DNA of 64,000 nt, from positions 726,519-790,518 of the forward strand of contig NZ_MRST01000027.1 in assembly GCF_001902145.1 (NCBI RefSeq). The letters are read 5' to 3'. Below the pieces are notes generated by a model that saw nothing but the letters and a program-made list of their open reading frames with translations, searched no databases and was not told where the DNA came from. The number at the start of each line of letters is the position of its first letter. Positions within the stretch are counted from its first letter, which is position 1. The stretch is from Pseudomonas fluorescens (GTDB lineage Bacteria; Pseudomonadota; Gammaproteobacteria; Pseudomonadales; Pseudomonadaceae). Positions 15,942 to 23,952 of this stretch are shown piece after piece. A program made the translations under genes and the position numbers.

Positions 15942-18074
15942 TCAGCCATTGGGCCCAACTGTCGCGACAATAGTCACTTGCTTATTGTCAGGAATTTCCT
16001 GGTAAGCCAACACGTGCAAATTCGGTACAGCCAGGCGTCCGAACCGCGACAACATCGCGCGAACCGGGCCAGCCACCAGCAGGATCACCGGGTTGCCCTG
16101 CATTTCCTGGCGCTGTGCGGCGTCGATCAATGAACGCTGCAGCTTTTCAGCCATGCTTGGCTCCAGTAAAACACCCTCTTCCTGGCCTTGCCCTGCCTTC
16201 TGAATACTATTGAGCAATATTTGTTCCAACCTGGGCTCCAAGGTGATCACAGGCAGCTCGGACTCAGTCCCTACAATGCTTTGCACGATTGCACGGGACA
16301 CGCCGACACGCACCGCCGCCACCAGAGCGGCAGTATCTTGACTCTTGGCGGCATTGTTGGCGATGGCCTCGGCAATGCTGCGAATGTCGCGCACCGGCAC
16401 CTGTTCGGCCAACAGCGCTTGCAACACCTTGAGCAACTGCGACAGCGAAAGCACGCCCGGCACCAGTTCTTCGGCCAGTTTTGGCGACGATTTGGCCAGC
16501 AAGCCCATCAATTGCTGGACTTCCTCGTGGCCGATCAGCTCATGGGAGTGCTTGTAGAGAATCTGGTTGAGGTGCGTGGCGACCACGGTGCTGGCATCTA
16601 CCACGGTGTAACCCAGCGATTGCGCCTGGCTGCGCTGGCTGACTTCGATCCACACCGCTTCCAGGCCGAAAGCCGGATCTTTGGCGGTGATGCCGTTGAG
16701 CGTACCGAACACTTGCCCTGGGTTGATCGCCAGTTCGCGGTCCGGGTAGATCTCGGCTTCGGCCAGGATCACCCCCATCAAGGTCAGGCGGTAGGCGCTG
16801 GGAGCCAGGTCGAGGTTGTCGCGGATATGCACGGTGGGCATCAGGAAACCCAGGTCCTGGGACAGCTTCTTGCGCACACCCTTGATCCGCGCCAGCAGTT
16901 GCCCACCCTGGTTGCGGTCGACCAGCGGGATCAGGCGGTAGCCGACCTCCAGGCCGATCATGTCGATGGGCGTGACGTCGTCCCAGCCCAGCTCCTTGGT
17001 TTCCTGGGCGCGGGCCGGGGATGGCAGCAGATCCTGCTGGCGGGCGATCTCTTGCTCGGCCTGGACCTTGACCGCGTTCTGCTTCTTCCAGAACAGGTAA
17101 GCCGCGCCGCCGGCCAGGGCCGCCATGCTCAGGAACGAGAAGTGCGGCATGCCCGGCACAATGCCCATGATTGCCATGATGCCCGCCGCCACAGCCAGAG
17201 CCTTGGGCGAGGCGAACATCTGCCGGCTGATCTGCTTGCCCATGTCTTCGGAGCCCGAGGCACGGGTAACCATGATGGCTGCGGCTGTGGATAACAACAG
17301 TGATGGCAATTGCGCCACTAAACCGTCACCGATGGTCAGCAAGGCGTACACCTTGCCGGCATCGCCGAAGGTCATGCCGTGCTGGAAGATCCCCACCGCC
17401 ATGCCGCCGATCAGGTTGATGAACAGAATCAACAGACCGGCGATGGCGTCGCCGCGCACAAACTTGCTGGCACCGTCCATGGAGCCGTAGAACTCGGCTT
17501 CCTGGGCGACTTCGGCCCGGCGCGACTTGGCCTGGTTCTGGTCGATCAGGCCGGCATTGAGGTCGGCGTCGATGGCCATTTGCTTGCCGGGCATGGCATC
17601 GAGGGTAAAGCGTGCGCTCACCTCGGAAATCCGCCCGGCGCCCTTGGTCACCACCACGAAGTTGATGATCATCAGGATGGCGAACACCACGATACCCACC
17701 ACGTAGTTACCGCCGATCACCACCTCACCGAAGGCCTGGATCACCTTACCGGCGGCGGCGTGACCGTCCTGGCCGTGGAGCATCACCACCCGCGTGGAGG
17801 CCACATTGAGCGCCAGGCGCAGCAGGGTCGCCACCAGCAGAATCGTCGGGAATACCGCGAAATCCAGCGGTCGCAGGGCGTACACGCACACCAGCAGCAC
17901 CACGACGGACAGGGCAATGTTGAAAGTGAAGAACACATCGAGCAGGAACGGCGGCATCGGCAACATCATCATTGCCAGCATCACCAGCAACAACAACGGC
18001 ACACCCAGATTGCCCCGCGACAGATCAGTCAGGGTGCCACGGGCCGTGTTGAGCATTTGAGAGCGATCTACCAC
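15942..18074 (-). CDS. flhA: Flagellar type III export gate protein FlhA
   Basis: 710 residues from a GTG at 18074 with GAGGAAT five bases upstream; the frame is open further, but that stretch is not FlhA-like. About eight N-terminal membrane helices (to about residue 310) include the FHIPEP-family signature near RLALNVASTRVV, followed by a large cytoplasmic domain that binds chaperone-substrate complexes and forms the nonameric ring. A sigma-54 promoter match lies 62 bases upstream. Confidence 0.95.
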   Translation of the reverse strand: MVDRSQMLNTARGTLTDLSRGNLGVPLLLLVMLAMMMLPMPPFLLDVFFTFNIALSVVVLLVCVYALRPLDFAVFPTILLVATLLRLALNVASTRVVMLHGQDGHAAAGKVIQAFGEVVIGGNYVVGIVVFAILMIINFVVVTKGAGRISEVSARFTLDAMPGKQMAIDADLNAGLIDQNQAKSRRAEVAQEAEFYGSMDGASKFVRGDAIAGLLILFINLIGGMAVGIFQHGMTFGDAGKVYALLTIGDGLVAQLPSLLLSTAAAIMVTRASGSEDMGKQISRQMFASPKALAVAAGIMAIMGIVPGMPHFSFLSMAALAGGAAYLFWKKQNAVKVQAEQEIARQQDLLPSPARAQETKELGWDDVTPIDMIGLEVGYRLIPLVDRNQGGQLLARIKGVRKKLSQDLGFLMPTVHIRDNLDLAPSAYRLTLMGVILAEAEIYPDRELAINPGQVFGTLNGITAKDPAFGLEAVWIEVSQRSQAQSLGYTVVDASTVVATHLNQILYKHSHELIGHEEVQQLMGLLAKSSPKLAEELVPGVLSLSQLLKVLQALLAEQVPVRDIRSIAEAIANNAAKSQDTAALVAAVRVGVSRAIVQSIVGTESELPVITLEPRLEQILLNSIQKAGQGQEEGVLLEPSMAEKLQRSLIDAAQRQEMQGNPVILLVAGPVRAMLSRFGRLAVPNLHVLAYQEIPDNKQVTIVATVGPNG

Positions 18075-18135
18075 CGGTATTCCTCGGGTCCTTGAAGCAA
18101 AGTTTTGACGCTGGAAGGCGACTTGAAGGCGGGGT

Positions 18136-18151
18136 TGCAAGAAGCCTTCCA
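18136..18151 (-). promoter_or_regulatory. Sigma-54 promoter match upstream of flhA
   Basis: Minus-strand sequence TGGAAGGCTTCTTGCA fits the -24 GG / -12 GC spacing of 10 bases and the TTGC -12 element; the -24 half (TGGAAG versus TGGCAC) is imperfect. Position about 62 bases before the GTG start. FleQ/RpoN control of flhA is known in P. aeruginosa. Confidence 0.65.
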
Positions 18152-18192
18152 ACTTTGGTTTTGGGTGATCGTCGGGTGGTAACCGTTTCAAA

Positions 18193-18282
18193 TGTGGGAG
18201 CTGGCTTGCCTGCGATTGCGGTGTGCCAGTCACTGGGATATTGGCTGTGAGTCAGCCATCGCAGGCAAGCCAGCTCCCACAT
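18193..18282. repeat. REPIN (GTGGGAGCTGGCTTGCCTGC type)
   Basis: Inverted pair beginning TGTGGGAGCTGGCTTGCCTG and ending with its complement, about 45 bases apart. It occupies the 412-base gap between the FKBP gene and flhA, upstream of the flhA promoter. Confidence 0.88.
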
Positions 18283-18396
18283 TTGGATTTGTGTGCATCG
18301 TGGATATCGAGGAAATTTCCGACATGGATTTGGGGTTGCCCATGTGATCTCTAGTCTAAACGCAGCGGTCGGGCGTCGCGGCGATCAGTGGCGGCA

Positions 18397-18470
18397 TTTC
18401 CACGCGGGAGCGTGGGAACGATCAAAAGTCAGCTAATAGATCGCTCCCGAACCGCAGTACGGGAACGATC
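18397..18470. repeat. Two tandem hairpins downstream of the FKBP gene
   Basis: Stems 18397-18405/18410-18418 (CGTGGGAA type) and 18439-18449/18460-18470 (GATCG-TCCCG type with one wobble). Both contain the GGGA-CGATC sequence, so they are related repeats. They lie just after the FKBP stop codon on the minus strand and could slow or end transcription, but no T-run follows. Confidence 0.6.
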
Positions 18471-18486
18471 CAAGATGACGAGAGCA

Positions 18487-18837
18487 CTAGTTGATGCCAA
18501 GCAGTTCCACGTCAAAGATAAGTGTTGCATTTGGCGGAATTACTCCTCCGGCGCCACGTTCCCCGTAACCAAGCTCAGGCGGGATGGTCAAGGTTCGTTG
18601 CCCGCCGACCCTCATTCCTTGTACACCCTCGTCCCACCCACGAATAACCTGACCTTGACCCAAAACAAACTGGAGTGGGTCGTTGCGATCTTTGCTCGAG
18701 TCAAACTTAGCTCCTTTTGCGCCCTCCTTCCAAAGCCAACCCGTGTAATGAACGCTGACTTGCTGGCCAGCCTTTGCTTCAGCACCTTCACCCACTGTCG
18801 TGTCCTCATACTGCAGACCGCTGTCAGTTGTGATCAT
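18487..18837 (-). CDS. FKBP-type peptidyl-prolyl cis-trans isomerase
   Basis: 116 residues from the ATG at 18837, preceded by GGAGGAG. A minimal single FKBP domain: VSVHYTGWL, FDSSKDRNDPLQFVLGQGQVI, GWDEGVQGMRVGGQRTLTIPPELGYG and IPPNATLIFDVELL hold the usual active-site aromatics and the Tyr of LGYG. No signal peptide, so it is cytoplasmic. It catalyses prolyl isomerisation. Not a flagellar gene, although it sits between flhB and flhA; it shares an upstream palindrome with the neighbouring cold-shock genes. Confidence 0.92.
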   Translation of the reverse strand: MITTDSGLQYEDTTVGEGAEAKAGQQVSVHYTGWLWKEGAKGAKFDSSKDRNDPLQFVLGQGQVIRGWDEGVQGMRVGGQRTLTIPPELGYGERGAGGVIPPNATLIFDVELLGIN

Positions 18838-18920
18838 CAGAACTCCTCCATCCTCAATCAGATTTACCGCGCCAATGGCGCGTTTCGCTCTCTCAAGTCG
18901 CACGGGTGTGGCGGTGACGG

Positions 18921-18939
18921 CTGTCAGCGTTGACAGGTA
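18921..18939. promoter_or_regulatory. Palindromic operator-like site 1 (upstream of FKBP gene)
   Basis: CTGTCAGCGTTGACAGGTA, 83 bases upstream of the FKBP start. Near-identical sites at 19601 and 19913 precede two cold-shock-domain genes at similar distances. Half-sites CTGTCA/TGACAG are separated so that CTGT-N8-ACAG holds. Confidence 0.7.
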
Positions 18940-19072
18940 TTGGCTGTTTTAAGACGAGCGACTGAGAGAATGATAGCCATAGATAAAAAGGGGGCTCATT
19001 TACTTTCAGCCTACAGATTCCGATAGGCTGATCACTCCCATGGGCAAGCATGGGAATAATCGGATCTACGTT

Positions 19073-19276
19073 TTAAAGGGGCCGTATATTCTCAGCCTGT
19101 GGGCCTTTTGGACCTTGTGTGACGTCAAACTCTACTTTTTGGTTTTCTTCCAAAGATCGAAACCCGCTCGACGCAATTGCCGAGTAATGAGCGAACACGT
19201 CCGCACTCCCATCATCCGGGGTAATAAAACCAAACCCTTTCTCCGCGTTAAACCATTTCACAGTACCCGTTGCCAT
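19073..19276 (-). CDS. Cold-shock protein (CspA family)
   Basis: 67 residues, a complete cold-shock domain: MATGTVKWFNAEKGFGFITP with RNP1 KGFGFI (13-18) and an RNP2-like VFAHYSAI, followed by LEENQKVEFDV and the GPKGPQAENI end. It binds single-stranded RNA/DNA as a chaperone. It lies 17 bases after a divergent cold-shock-domain gene and is probably co-transcribed with it. Confidence 0.95.
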   Translation of the reverse strand: MATGTVKWFNAEKGFGFITPDDGSADVFAHYSAIASSGFRSLEENQKVEFDVTQGPKGPQAENIRPL

Positions 19277-19293
19277 TGCCGCTCTCCTTACCC

Positions 19294-19512
19294 TTACTCA
19301 AAACCCAACCCACCTCGATGATGCACCCGGACGGGCAACGCATAGATGCCCTTGGGCCGATGGACCATTTCAAAGCTCAGACGCTTCCCCACCGACAGCG
19401 CCGTCCGGCGCCAATCCTTGCGATTGATAAATACCTCTTCTGTCCCGTCATCCAATTCAATCAGCCAATCGCCCCTGATCCAGTCATAGGATTTGACAGT
19501 TCCTGTAGCCAC
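19294..19512 (-). CDS. Divergent cold-shock-domain-like protein
   Basis: 72 residues from a GTG at 19512 (MATGTVKSYDW); a TTG at 19518 would add two residues. The first strand matches cold-shock proteins, but RNP1 is replaced by RGDWLIEL, and RNP2 reads VFINRKDW with no aromatic ladder. The C-terminus is Arg/His-rich (PVRVHHRGG). Nucleic-acid binding is therefore uncertain. Directly upstream of the canonical cold-shock gene, with the operator-like palindrome 88 bases before its start. Confidence 0.8.
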   Translation of the reverse strand: MATGTVKSYDWIRGDWLIELDDGTEEVFINRKDWRRTALSVGKRLSFEMVHRPKGIYALPVRVHHRGGLGFE

Positions 19513-19600
19513 GCTCAATCCCGCTCTCCCTGCATCTCGTTGACTACATACGCGCAGTGTCTGGTTCAGCTATAGAACAACGGTAAACGTGCTTTGGCTA

Positions 19601-19619
19601 CTGTCAGAGTTGACAGGTA
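19601..19619. promoter_or_regulatory. Palindromic operator-like site 2
   Basis: CTGTCAGAGTTGACAGGTA, 88 bases upstream of the divergent cold-shock-domain gene at 19294-19512. It differs from site 1 in one central base only. The following minus-strand bases GTAGCCA are shared with site 3. Confidence 0.7.
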
Positions 19620-19663
19620 GACGCGAGTGGCCGAGGGGTGCTAGCGATAGCGCAGCAGATGCA

Positions 19664-19840
19664 TCATGCACCTGATGATTTTTTGCGCTTGCGGGGTTTG
19701 CGCGGCTTGGGAGGAGTGGGTGGAGCGTCACCGCGTTGAGCGCCCGCCGACTGAACGGCAACCTCGTTGCCATCGCGATCCCGGGCAATAAAACCAATGC
19801 CCTTGACCGCATCGAACCACCTGACCGTACCCCTGTCCAT
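19664..19840 (-). CDS. Truncated cold-shock domain with Pro/Lys/Arg-rich tail
   Basis: 58 residues from the ATG at 19840, read directly from the sequence. It opens MDRGTVRWFDAVKGIGFIAR, a clear cold-shock N-terminal half with RNP1 KGIGFI, runs to about residue 31, then switches to a basic tail ending PRKPRKRKKSSGA. The second half of the fold is missing. It could be a real small nucleic-acid binder using the basic tail, or a decayed gene; the in-frame end and the conserved upstream palindrome (72 bases before the start) favour a real gene. Confidence 0.75.
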   Translation of the reverse strand: MDRGTVRWFDAVKGIGFIARDRDGNEVAVQSAGAQRGDAPPTPPKPRKPRKRKKSSGA

Positions 19841-19912
19841 CACCGCCTCCCGAGCCGCGCACGGCTGCGCGCCTCATCGCTGTATCAAACAGTGAAGGCG
19901 GCGTTATGGCTA

Positions 19913-19931
19913 CTGTCAAAGTTGACAGGTA
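19913..19931. promoter_or_regulatory. Palindromic operator-like site 3
   Basis: CTGTCAAAGTTGACAGGTA; here the 16-base core is a perfect inverted repeat (CTGTCAA/TTGACAG around AG). On the minus strand it contains a TTGACA that could act as a -35 element for the truncated cold-shock gene, so a bound protein would probably block transcription. Confidence 0.7.
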
Positions 19932-19944
19932 AAAGGCCCACCAC

Positions 19945-20044
19945 TGTAGGAGCGAGCTTGCTCGCGAAGGTGGGTAACGATAACGCGGGGAGTCAGGACG
20001 AACGCGGTGAAGGTGAGTTTTTCGCGAGCAAGCTCGCTCCTACA
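19945..20044. repeat. REPIN (TGTAGGAGCGAGCTTGCTCG type) downstream of flhB
   Basis: Inverted REP pair separated by about 50 bases, placed just after the flhB stop and before the cold-shock cassette. It marks the boundary between the fliL-flhB operon and the inserted genes. Confidence 0.88.
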
Positions 20045-20058
20045 GTGGGCAGCAGCGT

Positions 20059-21195
20059 TCAGGAATCGCGACGCAGGTCCGGCGGGATCGGCAAATCCTT
20101 GAGCGGATCAGGCCGCTTGCCCTTGCCGGCGCGGTATTGGCGGATTTGGTAAACGTAAGCCAGTACCTGTGCAACGGCCAGGTACAAGCCGGCCGGGATT
20201 TCCTGGTCCAGATCGGTGGAGTAGAAAATCGAGCGCGCCAATGCCGGTGACTCCAACAGCAGAATGTCGTTGGCCACGGCGATTTCGCGGATTTTCAACG
20301 CAGTGAAGTCGCTGCCCTTGGCCAACAGCATCGGCGCGCCGCCCTTCTCAGGGTCGTACTTGAGGGCCACGGCGTAGTGAGTCGGGTTGGTGATGATCAC
20401 GTCGGCGTCGGGCACCGAGGCCATCATCTTGCGCTGGGACATCTCGCGCTGCAGCTGACGGATGCGTTGCTTGACCTCGGGGCGCCCCTCCTGGTCCTTG
20501 TGTTCGTCACGCACTTCCTGCTTGGTCATCAGCAGTTTCTTGTGGCTTTCCCACAGCTGGATCGGCGCATCCACGGCGGCGATCAGGATCAGCCCCAGGG
20601 CCATCCACAGCGAGCTCCAGCCCACCACTTGCACGCTGTGGATGATCGCCGACTCCAGCGGCTCATGAGCGATGCGTTGCAAGTCGTCGATGTCCGACGA
20701 CAACACCGCCAACGCCACAAACAAAATCAGGAAAAACTTGGCCAGGGCCTTGAGCAATTCCACCAGGGCCTTGGCGGAAAACATGCGCTTGAGCCCCGCC
20801 CCCGGGTTCATGCGGCTGAACTTGGGTGCCATGCTGCCCGCAGCAAACAGCCAGCCGCCCAGGGCCACCGGGCCGATCAGCGCGGCCAGCAGCAAGGTGA
20901 TCAGGATCGGCTGCACCGCCAACAGGGCGATTTTGCCCGAGTGCAACAGGTACTGGCCCATGGCATCGGGGTTGAGCAGCACCTCGCGCGGCAAGCTGAA
21001 GTTGTGCTTCATCATCTCCAGCAGGTCCAGCGCCAGGCCACCGCCGTAGATCAGCAACGCACCGGCACCGGCCATCATGGTGGCGAAGGTATTGAGCTCT
21101 TTGGAACGGGCAATCTCGCCCTTTTCCCTGGAGTCCTTTTTACGTTTCTCCGTGGGGTCTTCTGTTTTGTCCTGACCACTCTCGCTCTCGGCCAT
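20059..21195 (-). CDS. flhB: Flagellar export switch protein FlhB
   Basis: 378 residues. Four membrane helices (about 35-60, 88-118, 145-168, 188-212) are followed by a cytoplasmic domain with the autocleavage motif NPTH; cleavage would fall between Asn270 and Pro271. FlhB switches export from rod/hook to filament substrates in response to FliK. It lies three bases after the fliR stop, at the end of the fliL operon. Confidence 0.95.
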   Translation of the reverse strand: MAESESGQDKTEDPTEKRKKDSREKGEIARSKELNTFATMMAGAGALLIYGGGLALDLLEMMKHNFSLPREVLLNPDAMGQYLLHSGKIALLAVQPILITLLLAALIGPVALGGWLFAAGSMAPKFSRMNPGAGLKRMFSAKALVELLKALAKFFLILFVALAVLSSDIDDLQRIAHEPLESAIIHSVQVVGWSSLWMALGLILIAAVDAPIQLWESHKKLLMTKQEVRDEHKDQEGRPEVKQRIRQLQREMSQRKMMASVPDADVIITNPTHYAVALKYDPEKGGAPMLLAKGSDFTALKIREIAVANDILLLESPALARSIFYSTDLDQEIPAGLYLAVAQVLAYVYQIRQYRAGKGKRPDPLKDLPIPPDLRRDS

Positions 21196-21198
21196 GGC

Positions 21199-21984
21199 TC
21201 AGCGCGCCCGTGCCAGATCACGTAAGAACTGCAAGGCGTCGCTCGCCAGCGGTTGATACTGATTGAGAATGTCAGCCAGGCCGATCCAGAAAATCCCCAT
21301 GCCCAATACCAGCGTCAGGGGGAAGCCGATAGAGAAGATATTCAACTGCGGCGCCGCTCGGGTCATCACGCCAAAGGCAATGTTGACCACCAGCAGTGCG
21401 GTGATCGCCGGCAACACCAGCAACAGCGCCGCGCCCAGCACCCAGCCGAGGCGCCCCACCAGTTCCCAGAAATGGTTGACCACCAGCCCCGAGCCCACCG
21501 GCAAGGTGGTGAAGCTTTCGCTCAACACTTCGAACGCCACCAGGTGGCCGTTCATGGCCAGAAACAGCAAGGTCACCAGCATGGTCAGGAATTGCCCGAT
21601 CACCGCCGCCGACACGCCGTTGGTAGGGTCGACCATGGACGCGAAGCCCATGCCCATCTGGATCGAGATGATTTGCCCGGCGATCACAAAAGCCTGGAAG
21701 AACAACGTCAGGGAAAACCCCAGCATGGCGCCGATCAGGATCTGTTCGGCGATCAGCAGCAAGGCGCTCAGGTCCAGCGCGTTGACCGGCGGCATCGGCG
21801 GCAAGCCCGGCACGATCACCACCGTGATCGCCACGGCAAAATACAAGCGCACGCGACGCGGAACCAGGGTGGTGCCGAACACCGGCATGGCCATCAACAT
21901 CGCGGTGACGCGAAACAGCGGCAGGATGAACGAAGCCACCCAGGTGCTGATCTGGGTGTCGGTCAACGCCAGCAAGGACTGCAT
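21199..21984 (-). CDS. fliR: Flagellar export gate protein FliR
   Basis: 261 residues, strongly hydrophobic with about six membrane segments (for example SFILPLFRVTAMLMAMPVFG and FSLTLFFQAFVIAGQII). Part of the FliPQR export gate complex in the basal body. Gap of four bases from fliQ and three to flhB. Confidence 0.94.
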   Translation of the reverse strand: MQSLLALTDTQISTWVASFILPLFRVTAMLMAMPVFGTTLVPRRVRLYFAVAITVVIVPGLPPMPPVNALDLSALLLIAEQILIGAMLGFSLTLFFQAFVIAGQIISIQMGMGFASMVDPTNGVSAAVIGQFLTMLVTLLFLAMNGHLVAFEVLSESFTTLPVGSGLVVNHFWELVGRLGWVLGAALLLVLPAITALLVVNIAFGVMTRAAPQLNIFSIGFPLTLVLGMGIFWIGLADILNQYQPLASDALQFLRDLARAR

Positions 21985-21988
21985 CGGC

Positions 21989-22258
21989 TCAGCCGATCAA
22001 CTGCGGAATACTGCCGTACAACTGCAGGATGTATTCCATGAAGGTTTGCACCAGCCACGGGCCGGCGACAATCAGGGTCACCAGCATCACCAACAGGCGC
22101 GGCAGGAAGCTCAAGGTCTGTTCGTTGATCTGGGTGGCGGCCTGGAACATCGCCACCAGCAGGCCGACCAACAGGCTCGGCACCACCAGCACGGCAACCA
22201 TCAGGGTGGTCAGCCACAGCGCTTCACGGAACAGGTCGACGGCGACTTCTGGGGTCAT
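21989..22258 (-). CDS. fliQ: Flagellar export gate protein FliQ
   Basis: 89 residues from the ATG at 22258 (MTPEVAVDLFREALW). Two membrane helices, one with VPSLLVGLLVAMFQAATQINEQ, the FliQ/SpaQ signature. Forms the export gate with FliP and FliR. The in-frame upstream extension overlaps fliP and is unlikely to be translated. Confidence 0.94.
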   Translation of the reverse strand: MTPEVAVDLFREALWLTTLMVAVLVVPSLLVGLLVAMFQAATQINEQTLSFLPRLLVMLVTLIVAGPWLVQTFMEYILQLYGSIPQLIG

Positions 22259-22262
22259 AGCG

Positions 22263-23006
22263 CTATACCCCTCCGAAACTGCCGGCCAGGGTGCCAATAA
22301 TCAGCGCCCAGCCGTCCACCAGCACAAACAGCATGATCTTGAACGGCAACGAGATGATCAGCGGCGACAGCATCATCATGCCCATGGCCATCAATACGCT
22401 CGCCACCACCAGGTCGATGATCAGGAACGGGATGAAGATCATGAAGCCGATCTGGAACGCGGTCTTCAATTCGGAGGTGACGAACGCCGGTACCAGGATG
22501 GTCAGCGGCGCCTGGTCCGGGGTGGCGATGTCGGTGCGCTTGGACAGGCGCATGAACAGCTCAAGGTCGCTGGAGCGGGTTTGCGACAGCATGAAATCCT
22601 TGATCGGGCCCTGGGCCTTGTCGATCGCGTCCTGGGCGTTGAGTTTTTCCGCGAGGTAAGGTTGCAGGGCTTGCTGGTTCACCTTGTCGAACACTGGCGC
22701 CATGATGAACAGCGTCAAAAACAGCGCCATGCCGGTGAGGATCTGGTTCGACGGCGTCTGTTGCAGGCCCAGGGCCTGGCGCAGGATCGAGAAGACGATG
22801 ATGATCCGCGTGAAGCTGGTCATCAGCATCACGAACGCCGGGATAAAACTCAGCGCCGTCATGATCAGCAGGATCTGCAGGCTGACCGAATATTCCTGCG
22901 CGCCCGCCGCGTTGGTGCCCAGGGTGATCGCCGGGATCGACAACGGGTCGGCGCCCAGGGCCATCGGCGCGGCCAGCAACAGCATGAGCGTCAACAAAAC
23001 GCGCAT
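22263..23006 (-). CDS. fliP: Flagellar export gate protein FliP
   Basis: 247 residues. A cleavable signal peptide (MRVLLTLMLLLAAPMALGAD) is followed by four membrane helices and FliP signatures such as SFTRIIIVFSILRQALG and FLIIDLVVASVLMAMGM. The ATG overlaps the fliO stop by one base (TAATG), indicating translational coupling. Confidence 0.95.
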   Translation of the reverse strand: MRVLLTLMLLLAAPMALGADPLSIPAITLGTNAAGAQEYSVSLQILLIMTALSFIPAFVMLMTSFTRIIIVFSILRQALGLQQTPSNQILTGMALFLTLFIMAPVFDKVNQQALQPYLAEKLNAQDAIDKAQGPIKDFMLSQTRSSDLELFMRLSKRTDIATPDQAPLTILVPAFVTSELKTAFQIGFMIFIPFLIIDLVVASVLMAMGMMMLSPLIISLPFKIMLFVLVDGWALIIGTLAGSFGGV

Positions 23007-23440
23007 TACTTCTTATCCTTCTGATCCTTGCCCAGCAATTCCATCAGGCGCTGGGCGAATTCTGGCGTGGCGGCTTCGGTCTTGACCGCGTCCACCGGGG
23101 TCTTGAGTACATGCAGCGGGGTGATGCGGCCGGGGGTGATGCCGAGCAGGATCTGCTCCTCGCCCACCTGCACCAGCACCAGCCGATCACGCGGGCCGAG
23201 AGCGCGCGAGCCCACCAGCTCGATCACCTGGCCGTTGCCCGGGCCGATGCGCTGCACGCGGCGCATCAACCAGGCCAGCACGAAGATCAGGCCGATCACC
23301 AGCAACAGGCCCAGCACCAGCTGCGTCAACTGCCCGCCGACGCTGCCGACCGCTGGCGCCGCAGCCACCTGCGCCACCGGCTCTGCCGCCAGGGCGCTCA
23401 ATGGCAGCGCCAGCAACAGTCCCGCCATCGAGTACTTCAT
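23006..23440 (-). CDS. fliO: Flagellar protein FliO
   Basis: 144 residues: signal-like start with Ala-rich segment, one membrane helix (LVLGLLLVIGLIFVLAWLM, about 40-60) and a basic cytoplasmic domain with ELVGSRALGPRDRLVLVQVGEE, typical of FliO, which helps FliP assemble. Stop one base over fliP, one base after fliN. Confidence 0.93.
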   Translation of the reverse strand: MKYSMAGLLLALPLSALAAEPVAQVAAAPAVGSVGGQLTQLVLGLLLVIGLIFVLAWLMRRVQRIGPGNGQVIELVGSRALGPRDRLVLVQVGEEQILLGITPGRITPLHVLKTPVDAVKTEAATPEFAQRLMELLGKDQKDKK

Positions 23441-23441
23441 C

Positions 23442-23909
23442 TCAGCGCAACTTCTTGATGCGTTCGCTCGGGCTGATCACGTCGGTCAGGCGGATGCCGA
23501 ACTTCTCGTTGACCACCACCACCTCGCCATGGGCAATCAGGGTGCCGTTGACCAGCACGTCCAACGGCTCGCCGGCCAGGCGGTCCAGCTCGATCACCGA
23601 GCCCTGGTTGAGCTGCAAGAGGTTGCGGATGTTGATTTCGGTGCTGCCCACTTCCATGGAAATCGACACCGGGATGTCGAGGATCACATCCAGGTTCGGG
23701 CCGTCGAGGCTCACCGGCTCGTTGTTCTTCGGCACGCTGCCGAATTCTTCCATGGCCAGGCGGTTGCCGGCCGGCGCGGTGGCGGCGTCGGCGGCCAGCA
23801 GCGCGTCGATGTCGTCCTGGCCAACATCGCCGGTTTCTTCCAGGGCCGCAGCCCATTCGTCAGCCAGGGCCTGGTCTTCGGCGGAAGTGTTTTCGTGTTC
23901 GGTAGCCAT
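23442..23909 (-). CDS. fliN: Flagellar motor switch protein FliN with N-terminal EIDALL-like motif
   Basis: 155 residues from the ATG at 23909. The C-terminal SpoA domain (about 75-150) has DIPVSISMEVGSTEI and GEVVVVNEKFGIRLTDV. The extended N-terminus contains GQDDIDALLAA (30-40), close to the CheY-binding peptide of FliM (SQDEIDALL). It forms the C-ring with FliM and FliG. Confidence 0.95.
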   Translation of the reverse strand: MATEHENTSAEDQALADEWAAALEETGDVGQDDIDALLAADAATAPAGNRLAMEEFGSVPKNNEPVSLDGPNLDVILDIPVSISMEVGSTEINIRNLLQLNQGSVIELDRLAGEPLDVLVNGTLIAHGEVVVVNEKFGIRLTDVISPSERIKKLR

Positions 23910-23952
23910 TACATGTCCTCGGCGCAGCAAACAATCATGAATTAGGGTTGAA

